Origin: Acidobacteriota bacterium
GTDB lineage: Bacteria > Acidobacteriota > UBA4820 > DSQY01
Direction: 5' to 3'
Assembly (NCBI GenBank): GCA_040752915.1
Contig: JBFMHB010000020.1
Location: 1-45,141, forward strand
Length of the DNA: 45,141 nt
Shown here: positions 16,733 through 26,395 of the stretch, one piece after another
Position numbering within the stretch: the stretch's first letter is position 1
How the letters are laid out: each line of letters opens with the position of its first letter
The notes under the pieces: model-generated
The model's input: the letters and a program-made list of their open reading frames with translations, nothing else
Told to the model about the DNA's origin: nothing
Database searches by the model: none
Made by a program: the position numbers and the translations under genes

Positions 16733-17971
16733 TTATAGCCGAAACCGCTCCACCAGGGATCGGAGGCGGTTGGATTCGTTCAGGAGCGCCTTCGCCTGCT
16801 GGTTGATCTCCTCCATGCTGGCGGTGGTCTCCTCGGTGGCCGCCGAGACTTCCTGCGTGCCCGCGGCGTTGTCCGTCGCCACGGCCTGGATCTCCTCCAT
16901 GGCCGTGTTCAAGGATGCGGCCCCCCGGGCCTGTTCCGCCGCCTCGAGGGTGATGCCCCGGACGGCCTCGCGGGTCTCCGCGGCCTCGGCCGTGATGCGC
17001 GCCAGGGACTCGGCGACGGCCCCGGTCCGCCGCTGGGCCAGGAGGGACGTTTCCTGCATCTGCTCCATCCTCCGCACGACGTCCTGGGTCCTGCCCGTGA
17101 TGTCCTGGGACAGGCGGGCGATCTGGGCGGCCAGGTCCCGCGTGCTTTCCGCCAGGCGCCTCACCTCCTCGGCCACTACCGCGAAACCGCGGCCGGCTTC
17201 GCCGGCCCGAGCCGCCTCGATGGCGGCGTTGAGGGCCAGGATGTGGGTCTGGTGGCTCAGGGTGGAGATCCCTTCCACGAGACTCTGGATTTCCATGGAG
17301 TGCTGCTGGAAGGTCCGGACCTGGCCCCCCGAGTTCTCCACGTGGACGAGCAGGTCGCCCATGGCGTGGTTGGCCTCTTCCGCCGCGGACGCTCCTTCCG
17401 CGGCCCGGCCCGCGGAGGTGACGGCTCTCTCCTCGGCGGCGCGGCTCTTCTCCGCGATGGCCTGGGCCGAGGAGGCCACACGCTGGGTGGCCTCCGCCGC
17501 GCGCTCCACCGAGGCCACCTGGGTCTCGGCGCCCTTGGCGATGTTCTGGATGTTCCCCGCCACCTCCGCCGTGGAGGCCGTGACCTCGGTCGTGGAGACG
17601 GTGAGATTCTGAACGGCGTCGTACATGAGCGCCGTGCTGTCCTGGACCTGCCGCACGATCTCCCGGAGGTTCGTCACGACGGTCTTGAGGGACCGGGCCA
17701 GGAGCCCGACCTCGTCGGAACCCTCGAAGGCGACCTGCTGGGAGAGGTCGCCCTCGGCCAGGCGCTGGCTCACCTCGGCCAGGTCCGTCAGGCGGCGCGT
17801 CAAGAACCGCGTCACGACCAGCGCGGAGAAGGCCGCCACGAGAATGCCCGCGAAGATCTTGAGCCACATGCCCTGCCACTGGCCGACGGCCGTCATGGTG
17901 TCGAGGAAGATGCCGAAGACCAGCGGAACGAACACGATGATGATGAAGGCCAGACCGATTTTCAGCTTCAT
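16733..17971 (-). CDS. Methyl-accepting chemotaxis protein with minimal external loop
   Basis: A 412-residue receptor. Two membrane helices (about residues 5-24 and 36-57) are separated by only about 12 residues, so there is no periplasmic ligand-binding domain. A HAMP domain (about 58-110) precedes the long signalling coiled coil. Its tip has [20 protein letters not shown], with the preceding QTN of most receptors changed to QTH. No C-terminal NWETF-type pentapeptide for CheR docking is seen. The ATG at 17971 overlaps the cheR stop by four bases (ATGA). It may sense membrane state or a partner protein. Confidence 0.93.
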   Translation of the reverse strand: MKLKIGLAFIIIVFVPLVFGIFLDTMTAVGQWQGMWLKIFAGILVAAFSALVVTRFLTRRLTDLAEVSQRLAEGDLSQQVAFEGSDEVGLLARSLKTVVTNLREIVRQVQDSTALMYDAVQNLTVSTTEVTASTAEVAGNIQNIAKGAETQVASVERAAEATQRVASSAQAIAEKSRAAEERAVTSAGRAAEGASAAEEANHAMGDLLVHVENSGGQVRTFQQHSMEIQSLVEGISTLSHQTHILALNAAIEAARAGEAGRGFAVVAEEVRRLAESTRDLAAQIARLSQDITGRTQDVVRRMEQMQETSLLAQRRTGAVAESLARITAEAAETREAVRGITLEAAEQARGAASLNTAMEEIQAVATDNAAGTQEVSAATEETTASMEEINQQAKALLNESNRLRSLVERFRL

Positions 17972-18768
17972 TCGGCTCTCCCCGCCCTTTCGTAAATACG
18001 GGCCTCCCGGTCCAGAACGGCGAACATACCCGAACAGGCGCGCGCGGGCGCCTCCACCCTACCCAGCACGAGCAGGCCCCCCGGGACGAGGGCCCCGTGG
18101 ACCTCCCGCAGGAGGCGGGCCTGGGCCTCTTCCGTCAGGTAAATGAACAGGTTCCGCATGACCACCGCGTGAAACCCCCTGCCCGGAAGGCCCTGGGTCA
18201 AGTCGGCGCAGACGGCCACGACCCTGCGCCGAAGGGCCGGCGCCACCGAGACCGCGTCTTCCTCCGCCCTAAAATAGCGCGAGAACCTCTCTCTGTTCAA
18301 CGTTCGGAGGGTCCTGAGAGGATACTCCCCCCGGCTCAGGGTCCGCAGGGAGGCGCGCGAGCGGTCGGCGGCGAGGATCCTGCCTCGAATGCCCCGCTCC
18401 TCCATGAGGGCCGCCAGGCTGTACGTCTCTTCGCCCGTGGAACTGGGCGCGCTCAGGAGACGGAGGGTCTCCCATCCGGGGCGCCCAGCCCGGACGGCAA
18501 GGAGCGACTGGAGGCGGTCGAAGACCTCGGGATTGCGAAAGAACTCCGTGGTCGGCACCAGGAGCTTGCCGAGGAAGGCTCGGGCTTCGGCGGGGTGGGC
18601 GTCGGCGTGGGCGAGGTATGCCTGCAAGGAGGAGATCCCCGTGGCCCGGAGCCTGGGAGCGAGCCGGCGCTCCAGGAAGGAGGCGCGGTACTCCCCGGCC
18701 GCCAGGCCCCAGGAGCGTGTGATCCATGCCCTCAAACGGCGCAGGTCCTCGTCCGGGAGGGGGCTCAT
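17968..18768 (-). CDS. cheR: Chemotaxis protein methyltransferase CheR
   Basis: A 266-residue SAM-dependent enzyme that methylates receptor glutamates. The N-terminal helical CheR_N domain (about 1-70) leads to the Rossmann domain with [18 protein letters not shown], equal to the family's 'aA.cStGeEpYSlAm', and [13 protein letters not shown], equal to 'RNvlIYf'. I chose the ATG at 18768 because it overlaps the amidohydrolase stop (ATGA), which couples the two. The upstream frame in the same register is antisense-like filler. No CheB demethylase is encoded nearby. Confidence 0.93.
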   Translation of the reverse strand: MSPLPDEDLRRLRAWITRSWGLAAGEYRASFLERRLAPRLRATGISSLQAYLAHADAHPAEARAFLGKLLVPTTEFFRNPEVFDRLQSLLAVRAGRPGWETLRLLSAPSSTGEETYSLAALMEERGIRGRILAADRSRASLRTLSRGEYPLRTLRTLNRERFSRYFRAEEDAVSVAPALRRRVVAVCADLTQGLPGRGFHAVVMRNLFIYLTEEAQARLLREVHGALVPGGLLVLGRVEAPARACSGMFAVLDREARIYERAGRAE

Positions 18769-20180
18769 GGGGACGCATCCCGCGGAAAGGCCGCGAAGCG
18801 GGCTCCCCGCAGCCAGGAGGGGTCGTGGGGATCCGTTCCCGTCGGGAGGGCCGCCGCGGGGAGGGGCCCCGAGCCGCCATGACCTTCCGGGGGGCGGCAG
18901 GCCCACAGGGCCTCGCTCCAGGTGAGGGCCTCGCCTTCCCGGTGGGTGAGCGCCGCAAGGAGCGTGCGCGCCGGGTCGGGCTCCTCGATGGGAAAGTCCG
19001 TTCCGAGGTGGAGGGGGATCCCGGCCCGAAGGAACCGGGCCAGGGCGTAGGCGTCGTCCGAGCGAGAGCCGAGGCGGGCCGGCGCCCAATCCGCGTCCGA
19101 GAGCCGGTGGCAGGGCTGAAGAGACGCGCGCAGGCCCAGCCGCGCCATCCGCTGGACGGACCGGGCCGGGGCCACCTGGGCGTGTTCGACCCGCAGAAGG
19201 GGGCCCATCCGGGCCGCCTCCGCGGCCGCGAGGACCTGGTCCAGCGCCCGGTCGCCGATGGCGTGGACGGCCGCCTCCATGCCGTCGGCGGCGGTCCTTC
19301 GGAGGGCCTCCCCGAGGTCCCCCGTCTCCCAGAGGAGATGGCCCCTCTCCCCCGGAGCATCCGAGTAGTCTTCGAAGAGGGCCGCCCCGCGGCTGCCGAG
19401 GGCGCCGTCGGTGAAGAACTTCCGGCCCGCGAGCCGGAACGCCTTGCCCGGTGGCAGGTCCGCGGAGGGAAGGCGGCCGTCCCGGGCCCAGAGGTATCCC
19501 ACCACCGCGATGGGGAGGCGGCCCGACCGGTCCAGGTCCGAGAGAATCTGTGCGTGTTCGGGCTCCAGCCCCATGTCGGTGGCGCCGCAAAGGCCCAGGG
19601 ACCGCAGGTGGTTGCAGGCGGAGAGAAAACGCCGTTCGAGAACCTCCCGTCCCGTCTCCCGGGCGGCTTCCTCCACCGGTTCCATGGCCCGGTCCAGGAG
19701 GATCCCCGTGAGGCGGCCTTCCCGGCGAAGGAACCTTCCACCTGCAGGATCCTCCGCGTCCTCGGAGATCCCGGCCCTCCGCAGGGCCTCCGTGCTCGCC
19801 CACCCGGCGTGGCCGTCGACCCGGTTCGCGAGGACCGGAACGCCGGGCAGGCGACGGTCCAGGAGGTCCCGGTCCGGGAACTCGCCGCCCCAGAGATTCT
19901 GGTCCCAGCCGAAGCCCCGGACCCACGAGCCGGGGGCGATTTCCGCCGCGGCCGACGCCAGCCGCTCCACGGCCTCCAAGGCGGAGGCGCTGCCGCGCAG
20001 GTCGGTCTGCTCCAGGAGGGATCCCAGCCATAAAAGATGCCCGTGGTGGTCCCACAGCGGGGGGAAGACCGCGGTGTCGCCGTGCAAACCCGCCACCTCC
20101 AGTGCGCCGCGAAGGGCCGGGTCGACGGTGCGCGATTGCCAGCGTCCCGCGGCTGGATCGAAAGTCCACGCAGTATTCAT
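18765..20180 (-). CDS. Metal-dependent amidohydrolase (YtcJ/amidohydrolase 3 family)
   Basis: A 471-residue cytoplasmic hydrolase of the YtcJ-like group. The metal-binding HxH is H46-x-H48 in LWDHHGHLLWLG. Later motifs are KFFTDGALGSRGAALFEDYS, VHAIGDRALDQVL, RVEHAQ and the final LGTDFPIEEPDP with the catalytic Asp. It is somewhat short at the N-terminus compared with the usual 530-550 residues because the first beta-sandwich part is reduced. It is the first gene of the chemosensory operon and overlaps cheR, an unusual partner. I chose the ATG at 20180 because a consensus promoter places the transcript start there; a GTG at 20207 is the alternative. The substrate is unknown. Confidence 0.88.
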   Translation of the reverse strand: MNTAWTFDPAAGRWQSRTVDPALRGALEVAGLHGDTAVFPPLWDHHGHLLWLGSLLEQTDLRGSASALEAVERLASAAAEIAPGSWVRGFGWDQNLWGGEFPDRDLLDRRLPGVPVLANRVDGHAGWASTEALRRAGISEDAEDPAGGRFLRREGRLTGILLDRAMEPVEEAARETGREVLERRFLSACNHLRSLGLCGATDMGLEPEHAQILSDLDRSGRLPIAVVGYLWARDGRLPSADLPPGKAFRLAGRKFFTDGALGSRGAALFEDYSDAPGERGHLLWETGDLGEALRRTAADGMEAAVHAIGDRALDQVLAAAEAARMGPLLRVEHAQVAPARSVQRMARLGLRASLQPCHRLSDADWAPARLGSRSDDAYALARFLRAGIPLHLGTDFPIEEPDPARTLLAALTHREGEALTWSEALWACRPPEGHGGSGPLPAAALPTGTDPHDPSWLRGARFAAFPRDASP

Positions 20181-20186
20181 AGGCCC

Positions 20187-20216
20187 ATTATATGGGTTTG
20201 AGCCCACGCCTGTCCA
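20187..20216 (-). promoter_or_regulatory. Strong sigma70-like promoter giving a leaderless transcript
   Basis: On the minus strand TGGACA (20216-20211) and a perfect TATAAT (20192-20187) are 18 bases apart. Only six bases separate TATAAT from the ATG at 20180, so the first transcribed base should be at or next to the A of ATG. That predicts a leaderless mRNA for the amidohydrolase-che operon. The -10 also lies inside a small palindrome CCCAT..ATGGG. Confidence 0.6.
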
Positions 20217-20229
20217 AAACGAACGGCGG

Positions 20230-20256
20230 GGGTTCCCGTTTCACAGAGGCGAACCC
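20230..20256 (-). terminator. Weak terminator candidate after kdpE
   Basis: GGGTTC and GAACCC (20251-20256 with 20230-20235) can pair around a 15-base loop, followed on the minus strand after a few bases by CGTTCGTTTT. The loop is long and the stem short, but the position between kdpE and the che promoter is right. Confidence 0.3.
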
Positions 20257-20278
20257 AAAGCGTCGCCCTTCGGGCCCG

Positions 20279-20977
20279 TCAGCCCTCGAAAACGAGCCTG
20301 TATCCCACGCCGGGTTCGGTGCGCAGGTATCGGGGATTGGCGGGGGTGGCTTCGATCTTGCGGCGAAGCTGGGCCATGTAGACCCGGAGGTAATGGGCCT
20401 GGAAGTCGTATTCCGGCCCCCATCCGGCATTCAGGAGCTGACGGTGGGTAAGGACTTTTCCCGCATGCTTCGCCAGGGTGACGAGGAGCCGGAACTCGAT
20501 GGGCGTGAGATGGACTTCCCGGCCCGCCACGGTGACGACCCTCGCTCCAAGGTCGATGCGCAGATCTCCCGTCGTGAAGACCGGCTCCTGTGGTCCGCTC
20601 GCGCGTAAAGCGTGCCGGAGGGCCACCCGAAGGCGCGCCAGGAGTTCGGGGGCCCCGAAGGGTTTGGTCAGATAATCGTCGGCCCCCGCGTCCAGCGCCT
20701 CCACCTTGGCCCGTTCCGATTCGCGTGCGGTGAGGACCAGGATGGGAACGGCCGTCCACTCCCGAAGGTCCCGGATGACCTCCATGCCGTCCCGGTCGGG
20801 AAGTCCGAGATCGAGGACCACGACGTCCGGACGTTCCGCCGCGGCCTTTTTCAGCCCGTCCTCCGCGCAGGCGGCCTCCACCACTCGAAACCCGCTGCTT
20901 GACAGGGTGACGCGGAGGAACCGCCTTATCCCGGGCTCATCTTCGATCAGAAGGACGAGAGGGAGGGCCGGGCTCAT
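20279..20977 (-). CDS. kdpE: Response regulator KdpE
   Basis: A 232-residue OmpR/PhoB-type regulator that activates kdp transcription when K+ is limiting. The receiver domain has the acidic pair E12-D13, phosphorylated D56 (VVLDLGLP) and K105. The C-terminal winged-helix DNA-binding domain (about 132-230) ends with RYLRTEPGVGYRLVFE, a typical KdpE ending. The ATG at 20977 overlaps the kdpD stop by four bases (ATGA). I reject the longer upstream frame because the receiver starts right after this Met. Confidence 0.95.
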   Translation of the reverse strand: MSPALPLVLLIEDEPGIRRFLRVTLSSSGFRVVEAACAEDGLKKAAAERPDVVVLDLGLPDRDGMEVIRDLREWTAVPILVLTARESERAKVEALDAGADDYLTKPFGAPELLARLRVALRHALRASGPQEPVFTTGDLRIDLGARVVTVAGREVHLTPIEFRLLVTLAKHAGKVLTHRQLLNAGWGPEYDFQAHYLRVYMAQLRRKIEATPANPRYLRTEPGVGYRLVFEG

Positions 20978-23658
20978 GGGGGGGCTCCCGGATGCCCGAG
21001 AAGGAGTTCCGGCGGCCCCGCCACGGGAAGGGTGACGACGAAAGCCGCACCGCCTCCGGGCCGGTTGATGCCCCGGATCGTTCCCCCGTGCGCCTCGGCC
21101 ACAGCCCGGCAGATGGCGAGGCCGAGCCCCGCGCCCTCCGCGTGCCCGGAGGCCCGGAAGAACTTCTCGAAAACGTGAGACTCCTCGCCCGTGGGAAGCC
21201 CCGGTCCCCGGTCCGCCACGGTGACGGTCACCCATCCTTCCGAGGCTGTCGCCCGGATTTCCACCGGACCGCTCGGGGCGTGCCGAACCACGTTTTCAAG
21301 GAGGTTGATGAAAAGGTGCTCCACGAGCCGGGCGTCGATGGAAACCATGGGCAGAGATTCAGGGAGATCCAGCTTGATCTCCCTTCCCTCCAGACGGGTC
21401 CTGACCCGGTCCAGCGCGGCCCCGACCACTTCCTCCACGGGCTGAGGTTCCCGGTTCAGCGACATGGATCCAGCTTGGAGGCGTGTCATGTCCAGCAGAT
21501 TGGCGACGAAGCGGCTGAGGCGGAGGGACTCGTCATAGACCGACTGGGCCAGCTCCCGGACCTCTTCTGGATCCAGGTTCCCGTCGGCGATGGAACTGGA
21601 GGCTCCGACGATGGAGGCCAGCGGGGTCCGGAAGTCGTGGGAGAGCGAGCTGAGCAGGTCGCTGCGAAGGCGCTCCGACTCTGCGTCCATTTGGGACTTC
21701 CGGGCCCGTTCCGCCAGAAGGGCCCTCTCGAGCGAGAGGGCCGCCTGATTCGCGGCGGCTTCGAGACGGTGACGGATTTCTGTGGGTTCCTCGCCCCGGT
21801 CCTGGGGCAATCTGGCTGCCAAGACACCCAACACCTCGCCGGAGGCCTTCAGCGGGAGGTAAAGCGCCTCGCTTCCCGGAAGGGTGTCGGTGTCCTGTCC
21901 GGCGGGGAGCCCTCGCTGGAGGACCCATTTCGCTACCGCCAGCTCGCTGGCCCGATAGGCGAAGGACGCCTCGTCGGAAGAGACGGTCTCGAGCGGAGGG
22001 TCGGATCCCGGCAGGAAGACGGCGGAGGGAAGGCCATAGCGGTCCGAGAGGTGCCGGACGGCGACTTCGGCCACGGCCCTGGCGTCTCTCGCCCGGGCCA
22101 GGTCTATCGTGAGTTCGGCCATGGCCTCCGATCGCTGTTGGGCCTCCCGTGCCCTCCTCGCCTCACGGCGGACCCTGGCGGCCAGGTTGCTGGTAAGAAG
22201 GGCCACCACGAGCATGACTGCGAAGGTGATGAGGTACTGCGAATCGCTCACACGGAACGTCAGGTGGGGAGGGACGAAGACAAAGTCGAAAAGGGCCACG
22301 CTCAGTACGGAGGCCAGGACGGAAGGACCCACCCCAAGCCTCGTGGCCACGAGGATTACGCCGAGCAGGAAGACCATGGCGAGGTTCGTGGGTTCCACAA
22401 ACGGGGAGAGGAGGCCCGAGGCGACGGCGGAGAGGGCAACCACGGCGGATGCCTTGAGGTAGGGTCTCCAGGTCTGCCGCTCGGGACGCCGGAAACGACG
22501 TAGCCTTTCCAGCCGCTCGTGGGCCGTTCCTCCCATGATGTAGACGTCCATGCCCTCGCTCCCCCGGATGAGGTCGTCCACGAGCCTGTCGCGGGAGAAC
22601 CTCCACCAGCCGGCGCGCGGAGGTTTTCCCAGAAGGATCTTGGTGACGTTTCTGGACCGGGCGAAGGACAGGATCTCCTCGACCGTATTCTCAGCCGGAA
22701 GGGTAACGGCCTTTCCGCCGAGCTGCTCTACCAGCCTGAGGGTTCGCTGGAGCTGCTCCCGGTCCGCCGGGAGCATCCGGTCGTGGGAAGGGGTTTCCAC
22801 GTAAAGGCCGATCCAATCCGCCCGGAGGCGCGCCGCCAGGGACCGGGCCGATCTCACCAGATGCTGACCGTAGGGGCTCGCCCCCAGGCAGACCAGGATC
22901 CGCTCTTTGGCCGGCCAGGGCTCGCTGACGGCGTGGTCCTTGCGGTAGCGCTCCATCTGCACGTCCACCCGGTCCGCCGTCTTTCGGAGGGCCATCTCCC
23001 TCAGGGCGATGAGGTTGCCCGGCCGGAAGAAATTCTCCAGGGCCCGTTCCGCCAAATGGGGAAAGTAGACCTTCCCCTCCTTCAGGCGGAGGATCAGATC
23101 GTCCGCCGTAAGGTCCACGAGTTCGACTTCGTCGGCCTCCTCGAACGCGGTATCGGGAACGCGCTCCGAGATGGAGACTCCCGTGACCTGGGCCACGACC
23201 CCGTGAAGACTCTCGAGGTGCTGAACATTCAGCGTCGTGTAGACGCCGATACCGGCGGAAAGCAGTTCCCGGGCGTCCTGCCACCTCTTCGCGTGGCGAG
23301 ATCCGGGGGCGTTGGTGTGGGCCAGCTCGTCCAACAGGATCAGCGCCGGCCTTCGGTCCAGGGCGGCTTCCAGGTCGAACTCCTCCAGTTCACGGCCCTT
23401 GTAGCTGAGGACCCTTGGGGGGAGCCGCTCGAGTCCCTCGAGAAGGGCCTCCGTTTCTCTGCGCCCGTGGGTTTCTACCCACCCCGCGACCACATCTACG
23501 CCTTCGGACCGCCGGGCCCGGGCCGCTTCCAGCATGGCGTAGGTCTTACCCACTCCCGGGGCGTACCCGAAGAAGATCTTCAGGCGCCCGCAGCGGGAGC
23601 GGACCTCGTCGGACTGGATCCGTTCCAGGAGTTCGTCCGGGTCGGGCCGGTCGTTCAT
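20974..23658 (-). CDS. kdpD: Sensor histidine kinase KdpD
   Basis: An 894-residue K+/osmotic sensor kinase. The N-terminal KdpD domain (about 20-230) has Walker A GYAPGVGKTYAML (31-43). A universal-stress-protein-like domain (about 250-370) follows, then four closely spaced membrane helices (DUF4118, about 400-500), a GAF-like domain (about 520-650), HisKA with SLSHDFRTPLASIVG carrying the phosphorylated His, and an ATPase with LFINLLENVVRHAP and GAGLGLAICRAV. All catalytic motifs are intact. The start at 23658 has CGGAGGGAGC upstream and follows kdpC by 22 bases. Confidence 0.96.
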   Translation of the reverse strand: MNDRPDPDELLERIQSDEVRSRCGRLKIFFGYAPGVGKTYAMLEAARARRSEGVDVVAGWVETHGRRETEALLEGLERLPPRVLSYKGRELEEFDLEAALDRRPALILLDELAHTNAPGSRHAKRWQDARELLSAGIGVYTTLNVQHLESLHGVVAQVTGVSISERVPDTAFEEADEVELVDLTADDLILRLKEGKVYFPHLAERALENFFRPGNLIALREMALRKTADRVDVQMERYRKDHAVSEPWPAKERILVCLGASPYGQHLVRSARSLAARLRADWIGLYVETPSHDRMLPADREQLQRTLRLVEQLGGKAVTLPAENTVEEILSFARSRNVTKILLGKPPRAGWWRFSRDRLVDDLIRGSEGMDVYIMGGTAHERLERLRRFRRPERQTWRPYLKASAVVALSAVASGLLSPFVEPTNLAMVFLLGVILVATRLGVGPSVLASVLSVALFDFVFVPPHLTFRVSDSQYLITFAVMLVVALLTSNLAARVRREARRAREAQQRSEAMAELTIDLARARDARAVAEVAVRHLSDRYGLPSAVFLPGSDPPLETVSSDEASFAYRASELAVAKWVLQRGLPAGQDTDTLPGSEALYLPLKASGEVLGVLAARLPQDRGEEPTEIRHRLEAAANQAALSLERALLAERARKSQMDAESERLRSDLLSSLSHDFRTPLASIVGASSSIADGNLDPEEVRELAQSVYDESLRLSRFVANLLDMTRLQAGSMSLNREPQPVEEVVGAALDRVRTRLEGREIKLDLPESLPMVSIDARLVEHLFINLLENVVRHAPSGPVEIRATASEGWVTVTVADRGPGLPTGEESHVFEKFFRASGHAEGAGLGLAICRAVAEAHGGTIRGINRPGGGAAFVVTLPVAGPPELLLGHPGAPP

Positions 23659-23680
23659 GCTCCCTCCGCGTTTCCGGCGA

Positions 23681-24292
23681 TCACGGCTCCATTATGCCAC
23701 GTGGGGGCGGAGCCCCTCCGGGATATCGCTCGTCCAGGGCCAGGTTCAACTCCATCACGTTCACCCGGGGCTCCCCCAAAATGCCCCAGGTCCGACCCTC
23801 CATGTGCGCCTCCACCAGCGCGCGGAGCGCTTCCTCGGATGCTCCCCGGGCCTTCGCCACCCGGCGGACCTGGTAGAAGGCGGCGTCGGGGCTGATGTGA
23901 GGATCGAGCCCGCTCGCCGACGCCGTGACCAGGTCCACGGGGACCGGCGAGGCGTTCTCCGGGTCGGCCGACCGAAGGGTATGGAGTCGCCTTTCTACGG
24001 CTTCCAGGAGGGCGGGGTTCGCCGGTCCGAGGTTCGAACCCGTCGAGAGGGAGGGATTGCACGGAAAGGGCCGGGTCGCCGAGCCGCGTCCCCAGAAGTG
24101 CGCGGGGTCCGAAAAATCCTGTCCGAGCAGGGCCGAACCGACCGCGCGGCCCCCGCGGAAGACGAGGCTCCCCGAAGCCCTGCCAGGGCAGAATAGGGCC
24201 GCCAGGCCCGTTACAGCCAGGGGGTAGGCCACTCCCGTGAGGAGGGTCAGAACTCCGACGGTCAGCACCGCAGACAACACATTCCGGTTCAT
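23681..24292 (-). CDS. kdpC: Potassium-transporting ATPase subunit KdpC
   Basis: A 203-residue subunit anchored by one N-terminal helix (about 5-30, VLTLLTGVAYPLAVTGLAAL pattern) with a periplasmic domain. Family motifs include GSLVF, GSALLGQDFSDPAHFWGR, ATRPFPCNPSLSTGSNLGP and TASASGLDPHISPDAA. It stabilises the KdpFABC complex. I prefer the ATG at 24292, with GAGG seven bases upstream, over a GTG at 24304 that overlaps the kdpB stop (GTGA); both are possible. The mature domain contains SLSTGSNLGPANP, a hallmark of this subunit. Confidence 0.94.
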   Translation of the reverse strand: MNRNVLSAVLTVGVLTLLTGVAYPLAVTGLAALFCPGRASGSLVFRGGRAVGSALLGQDFSDPAHFWGRGSATRPFPCNPSLSTGSNLGPANPALLEAVERRLHTLRSADPENASPVPVDLVTASASGLDPHISPDAAFYQVRRVAKARGASEEALRALVEAHMEGRTWGILGEPRVNVMELNLALDERYPGGAPPPRGIMEP

Positions 24293-24300
24293 TCGCCGCC

Positions 24301-26373
24301 TCACGCCAGGTGGAGGGCCGCGAGGGCCATGTCGATGAGCTTGATGCAGGGAAAGGGAAGGACCAAACCGCCTACTCCGTATCGGAGGAGGTTGCGCGCA
24401 AGGAGTGCTTTGGCGGTGGACGGCCGGTAGGGCACCCCCCTCAAGGACAGGGGGATGAGAGCCACGATGATCAGGGCGTTGAAGATCACCGCCGAGAGCA
24501 CGGCGCTCCGGGGGGTGGCCAGGTGCATGATGTTCAGGACGGAAAGCCCTGGATACGTCGCGGCGAAGGCCGCGGGAAGGATGGCGAAGTACTTCGCGAG
24601 GTCGTTCGCGATGGAGAAGGTGGTGAGCGCCCCGCGGGTCATCAAGAGTTGCTTGCCGATGGACACGATTTCCAGGAGCTTGGTAGGGTTTGAATCCAGG
24701 TCCACCATGTTTCCCGCCTCCTTGGCGGCCTGGGTTCCCGAGTTCATGGCCACGGCCACGTCCGCCTGGGCCAGCGCCGGGGCGTCGTTCGTACCGTCTC
24801 CGGTCATGGCCACCATGTGGCCCTTGGATTGGAGATCCCGGATGAGGGAGAGCTTGGTCTCCGGCGTCGCTTCGGGGAGGAAGTCGTCCACTCCGGCCTC
24901 GGCGGCGATGGCGGCCGCGGTCAGAGGATTGTCCCCCGTGATCATCACCGTGTGGATTCCGATGCGCCGGAACTCCATGAATCGCTCCCGGATCCCGCCC
25001 TTGACGATGTCCTTCAGCTGAACGACGCCCAGCACCGTCGGCCCGTCCGAGACCACGAGGGGAGTTCCGCCTTCCCGGGCCACACGATCCACGGCTCTCC
25101 GCACATCCTCTGGCATCGCCCCGCCCAGCGCCACCACGTGGGATTCCACGGCGTCCGCCGCCCCCTTGCGGATCTGCCTTCCGTCCAGGTCGACCCCGCT
25201 CATGCGGGTGTGGGCGCTGAAGGGGATGAAAGTGGCGCCCAGGGCGCGCAGGTCTCTTCCACGCAGGCCGAACCGCTCCTTCGCCAACACGACGATGCTT
25301 CGGCCTTCGGGGGTCTCGTCGGCGAGGGAGGCGAGTTGGGCCGCGTCGGCCAGGGCCGCCACGGAAACACCGGCGGCGGGGACGAGGTCCACGGCCTCCC
25401 GGTTCCCGAGGGTGATCGTGCCGGTCTTGTCAAGGAGCAGGACGTCCACGTCCCCGGCGGCCTCGACGGATCTTCCCGAAAGGGCGATCACGTTGGCTTG
25501 GATGAGTCGGTCCATTCCGGCGATGCCGATGGCCGAGAGAAGTCCGCCGATGGTCGTCGGGAGGAGGCACACGAGGAGGGCGAGAAGGGTGGCCAACGGG
25601 ACCGCCGCTCCGGCCCCGGCCGAGTGCGCGGCGTACAGGGAAAAGGGAAGGAGCGTGACGGTGACCAGCAGGAAGATGATGCTCATGGCGGCCAGGAGAA
25701 TGTCCAGGGCAATCTCCGTGGGTGTCTTCTGACGCCGGGCTCCCTCCACGAGGGAGATCATCCTGTCCAGAAACGTCTGCCCGGGGTCCGCCGTGACCCG
25801 GACGACGAGCCAGTCCGAAAGGACTAGGGTTCCGCCCGTCACCGCGTCCCGGTCGCCACCGGCCTCGCGGATGACGGGAGCGCTCTCGCCGGTGATGACC
25901 GCCTCGTTCACGGAGGCGACTCCCTCGACGACCTGGCCGTCGCAGGGGATCTCGTCTCCCGCCTCAACCAGAAAAGCCTCGCCCTTCTTGAGTTTGGAGG
26001 ACGTGGTGAGCGTGTACGGGGATCCTTTTCGCGCATCGGCCAGGACCTTTGCAGGGACCTGGCGTCGCGATCTTCTGAGGGCGGCCGCTCGGGCCTTTCC
26101 CCGCCCTTCCGCCAGGCCTTCCGCGAAATTGGCGAAGAGGACGGTGAACCAAAGGCCCAGGGCCACGGCCAGAACGTAGGACAGGGTGGCTTCCCCGGGT
26201 TCCCTCACAGCCTGCACCACCAGCAGTGTGGCGAAGGCGGCCCCCGCTTCCACCACGAACATCACCGGGTTCCTTGCCATTCGGCCCGGAGACAGCTTCA
26301 GGAGCGAGTCGAGCAGCGCCCGCCGGAGGAGGGGGGGATCGAACAGGGGAGCTTGACGTCGGGAGTGGCTCAT
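24301..26373 (-). CDS. kdpB: Potassium-transporting P-type ATPase subunit KdpB
   Basis: A 690-residue P-type ATPase, the energy-coupling subunit of KdpFABC. The phosphorylated Asp is D315 in [12 protein letters not shown]. The actuator motif TGES is at 161-164, and its Ser is the equivalent of the inhibitory phosphorylation site known in E. coli. [20 protein letters not shown] is the hinge motif. The membrane segment [20 protein letters not shown] contains the Pro-Thr-Thr expected in KdpB. The start at 26373 has AAAGGA upstream and follows kdpA by 22 bases. Confidence 0.97.
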   Translation of the reverse strand: MSHSRRQAPLFDPPLLRRALLDSLLKLSPGRMARNPVMFVVEAGAAFATLLVVQAVREPGEATLSYVLAVALGLWFTVLFANFAEGLAEGRGKARAAALRRSRRQVPAKVLADARKGSPYTLTTSSKLKKGEAFLVEAGDEIPCDGQVVEGVASVNEAVITGESAPVIREAGGDRDAVTGGTLVLSDWLVVRVTADPGQTFLDRMISLVEGARRQKTPTEIALDILLAAMSIIFLLVTVTLLPFSLYAAHSAGAGAAVPLATLLALLVCLLPTTIGGLLSAIGIAGMDRLIQANVIALSGRSVEAAGDVDVLLLDKTGTITLGNREAVDLVPAAGVSVAALADAAQLASLADETPEGRSIVVLAKERFGLRGRDLRALGATFIPFSAHTRMSGVDLDGRQIRKGAADAVESHVVALGGAMPEDVRRAVDRVAREGGTPLVVSDGPTVLGVVQLKDIVKGGIRERFMEFRRIGIHTVMITGDNPLTAAAIAAEAGVDDFLPEATPETKLSLIRDLQSKGHMVAMTGDGTNDAPALAQADVAVAMNSGTQAAKEAGNMVDLDSNPTKLLEIVSIGKQLLMTRGALTTFSIANDLAKYFAILPAAFAATYPGLSVLNIMHLATPRSAVLSAVIFNALIIVALIPLSLRGVPYRPSTAKALLARNLLRYGVGGLVLPFPCIKLIDMALAALHLA

Positions 26374-26395
26374 CGGCGTCCTTTCTCTCTCGCGA

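Noticed and set aside
24018-24036. GGTTCGAACCC resembling a tRNA T-loop
   Set aside because: It lies inside kdpC in a conserved coding segment and no cloverleaf can be drawn around it.
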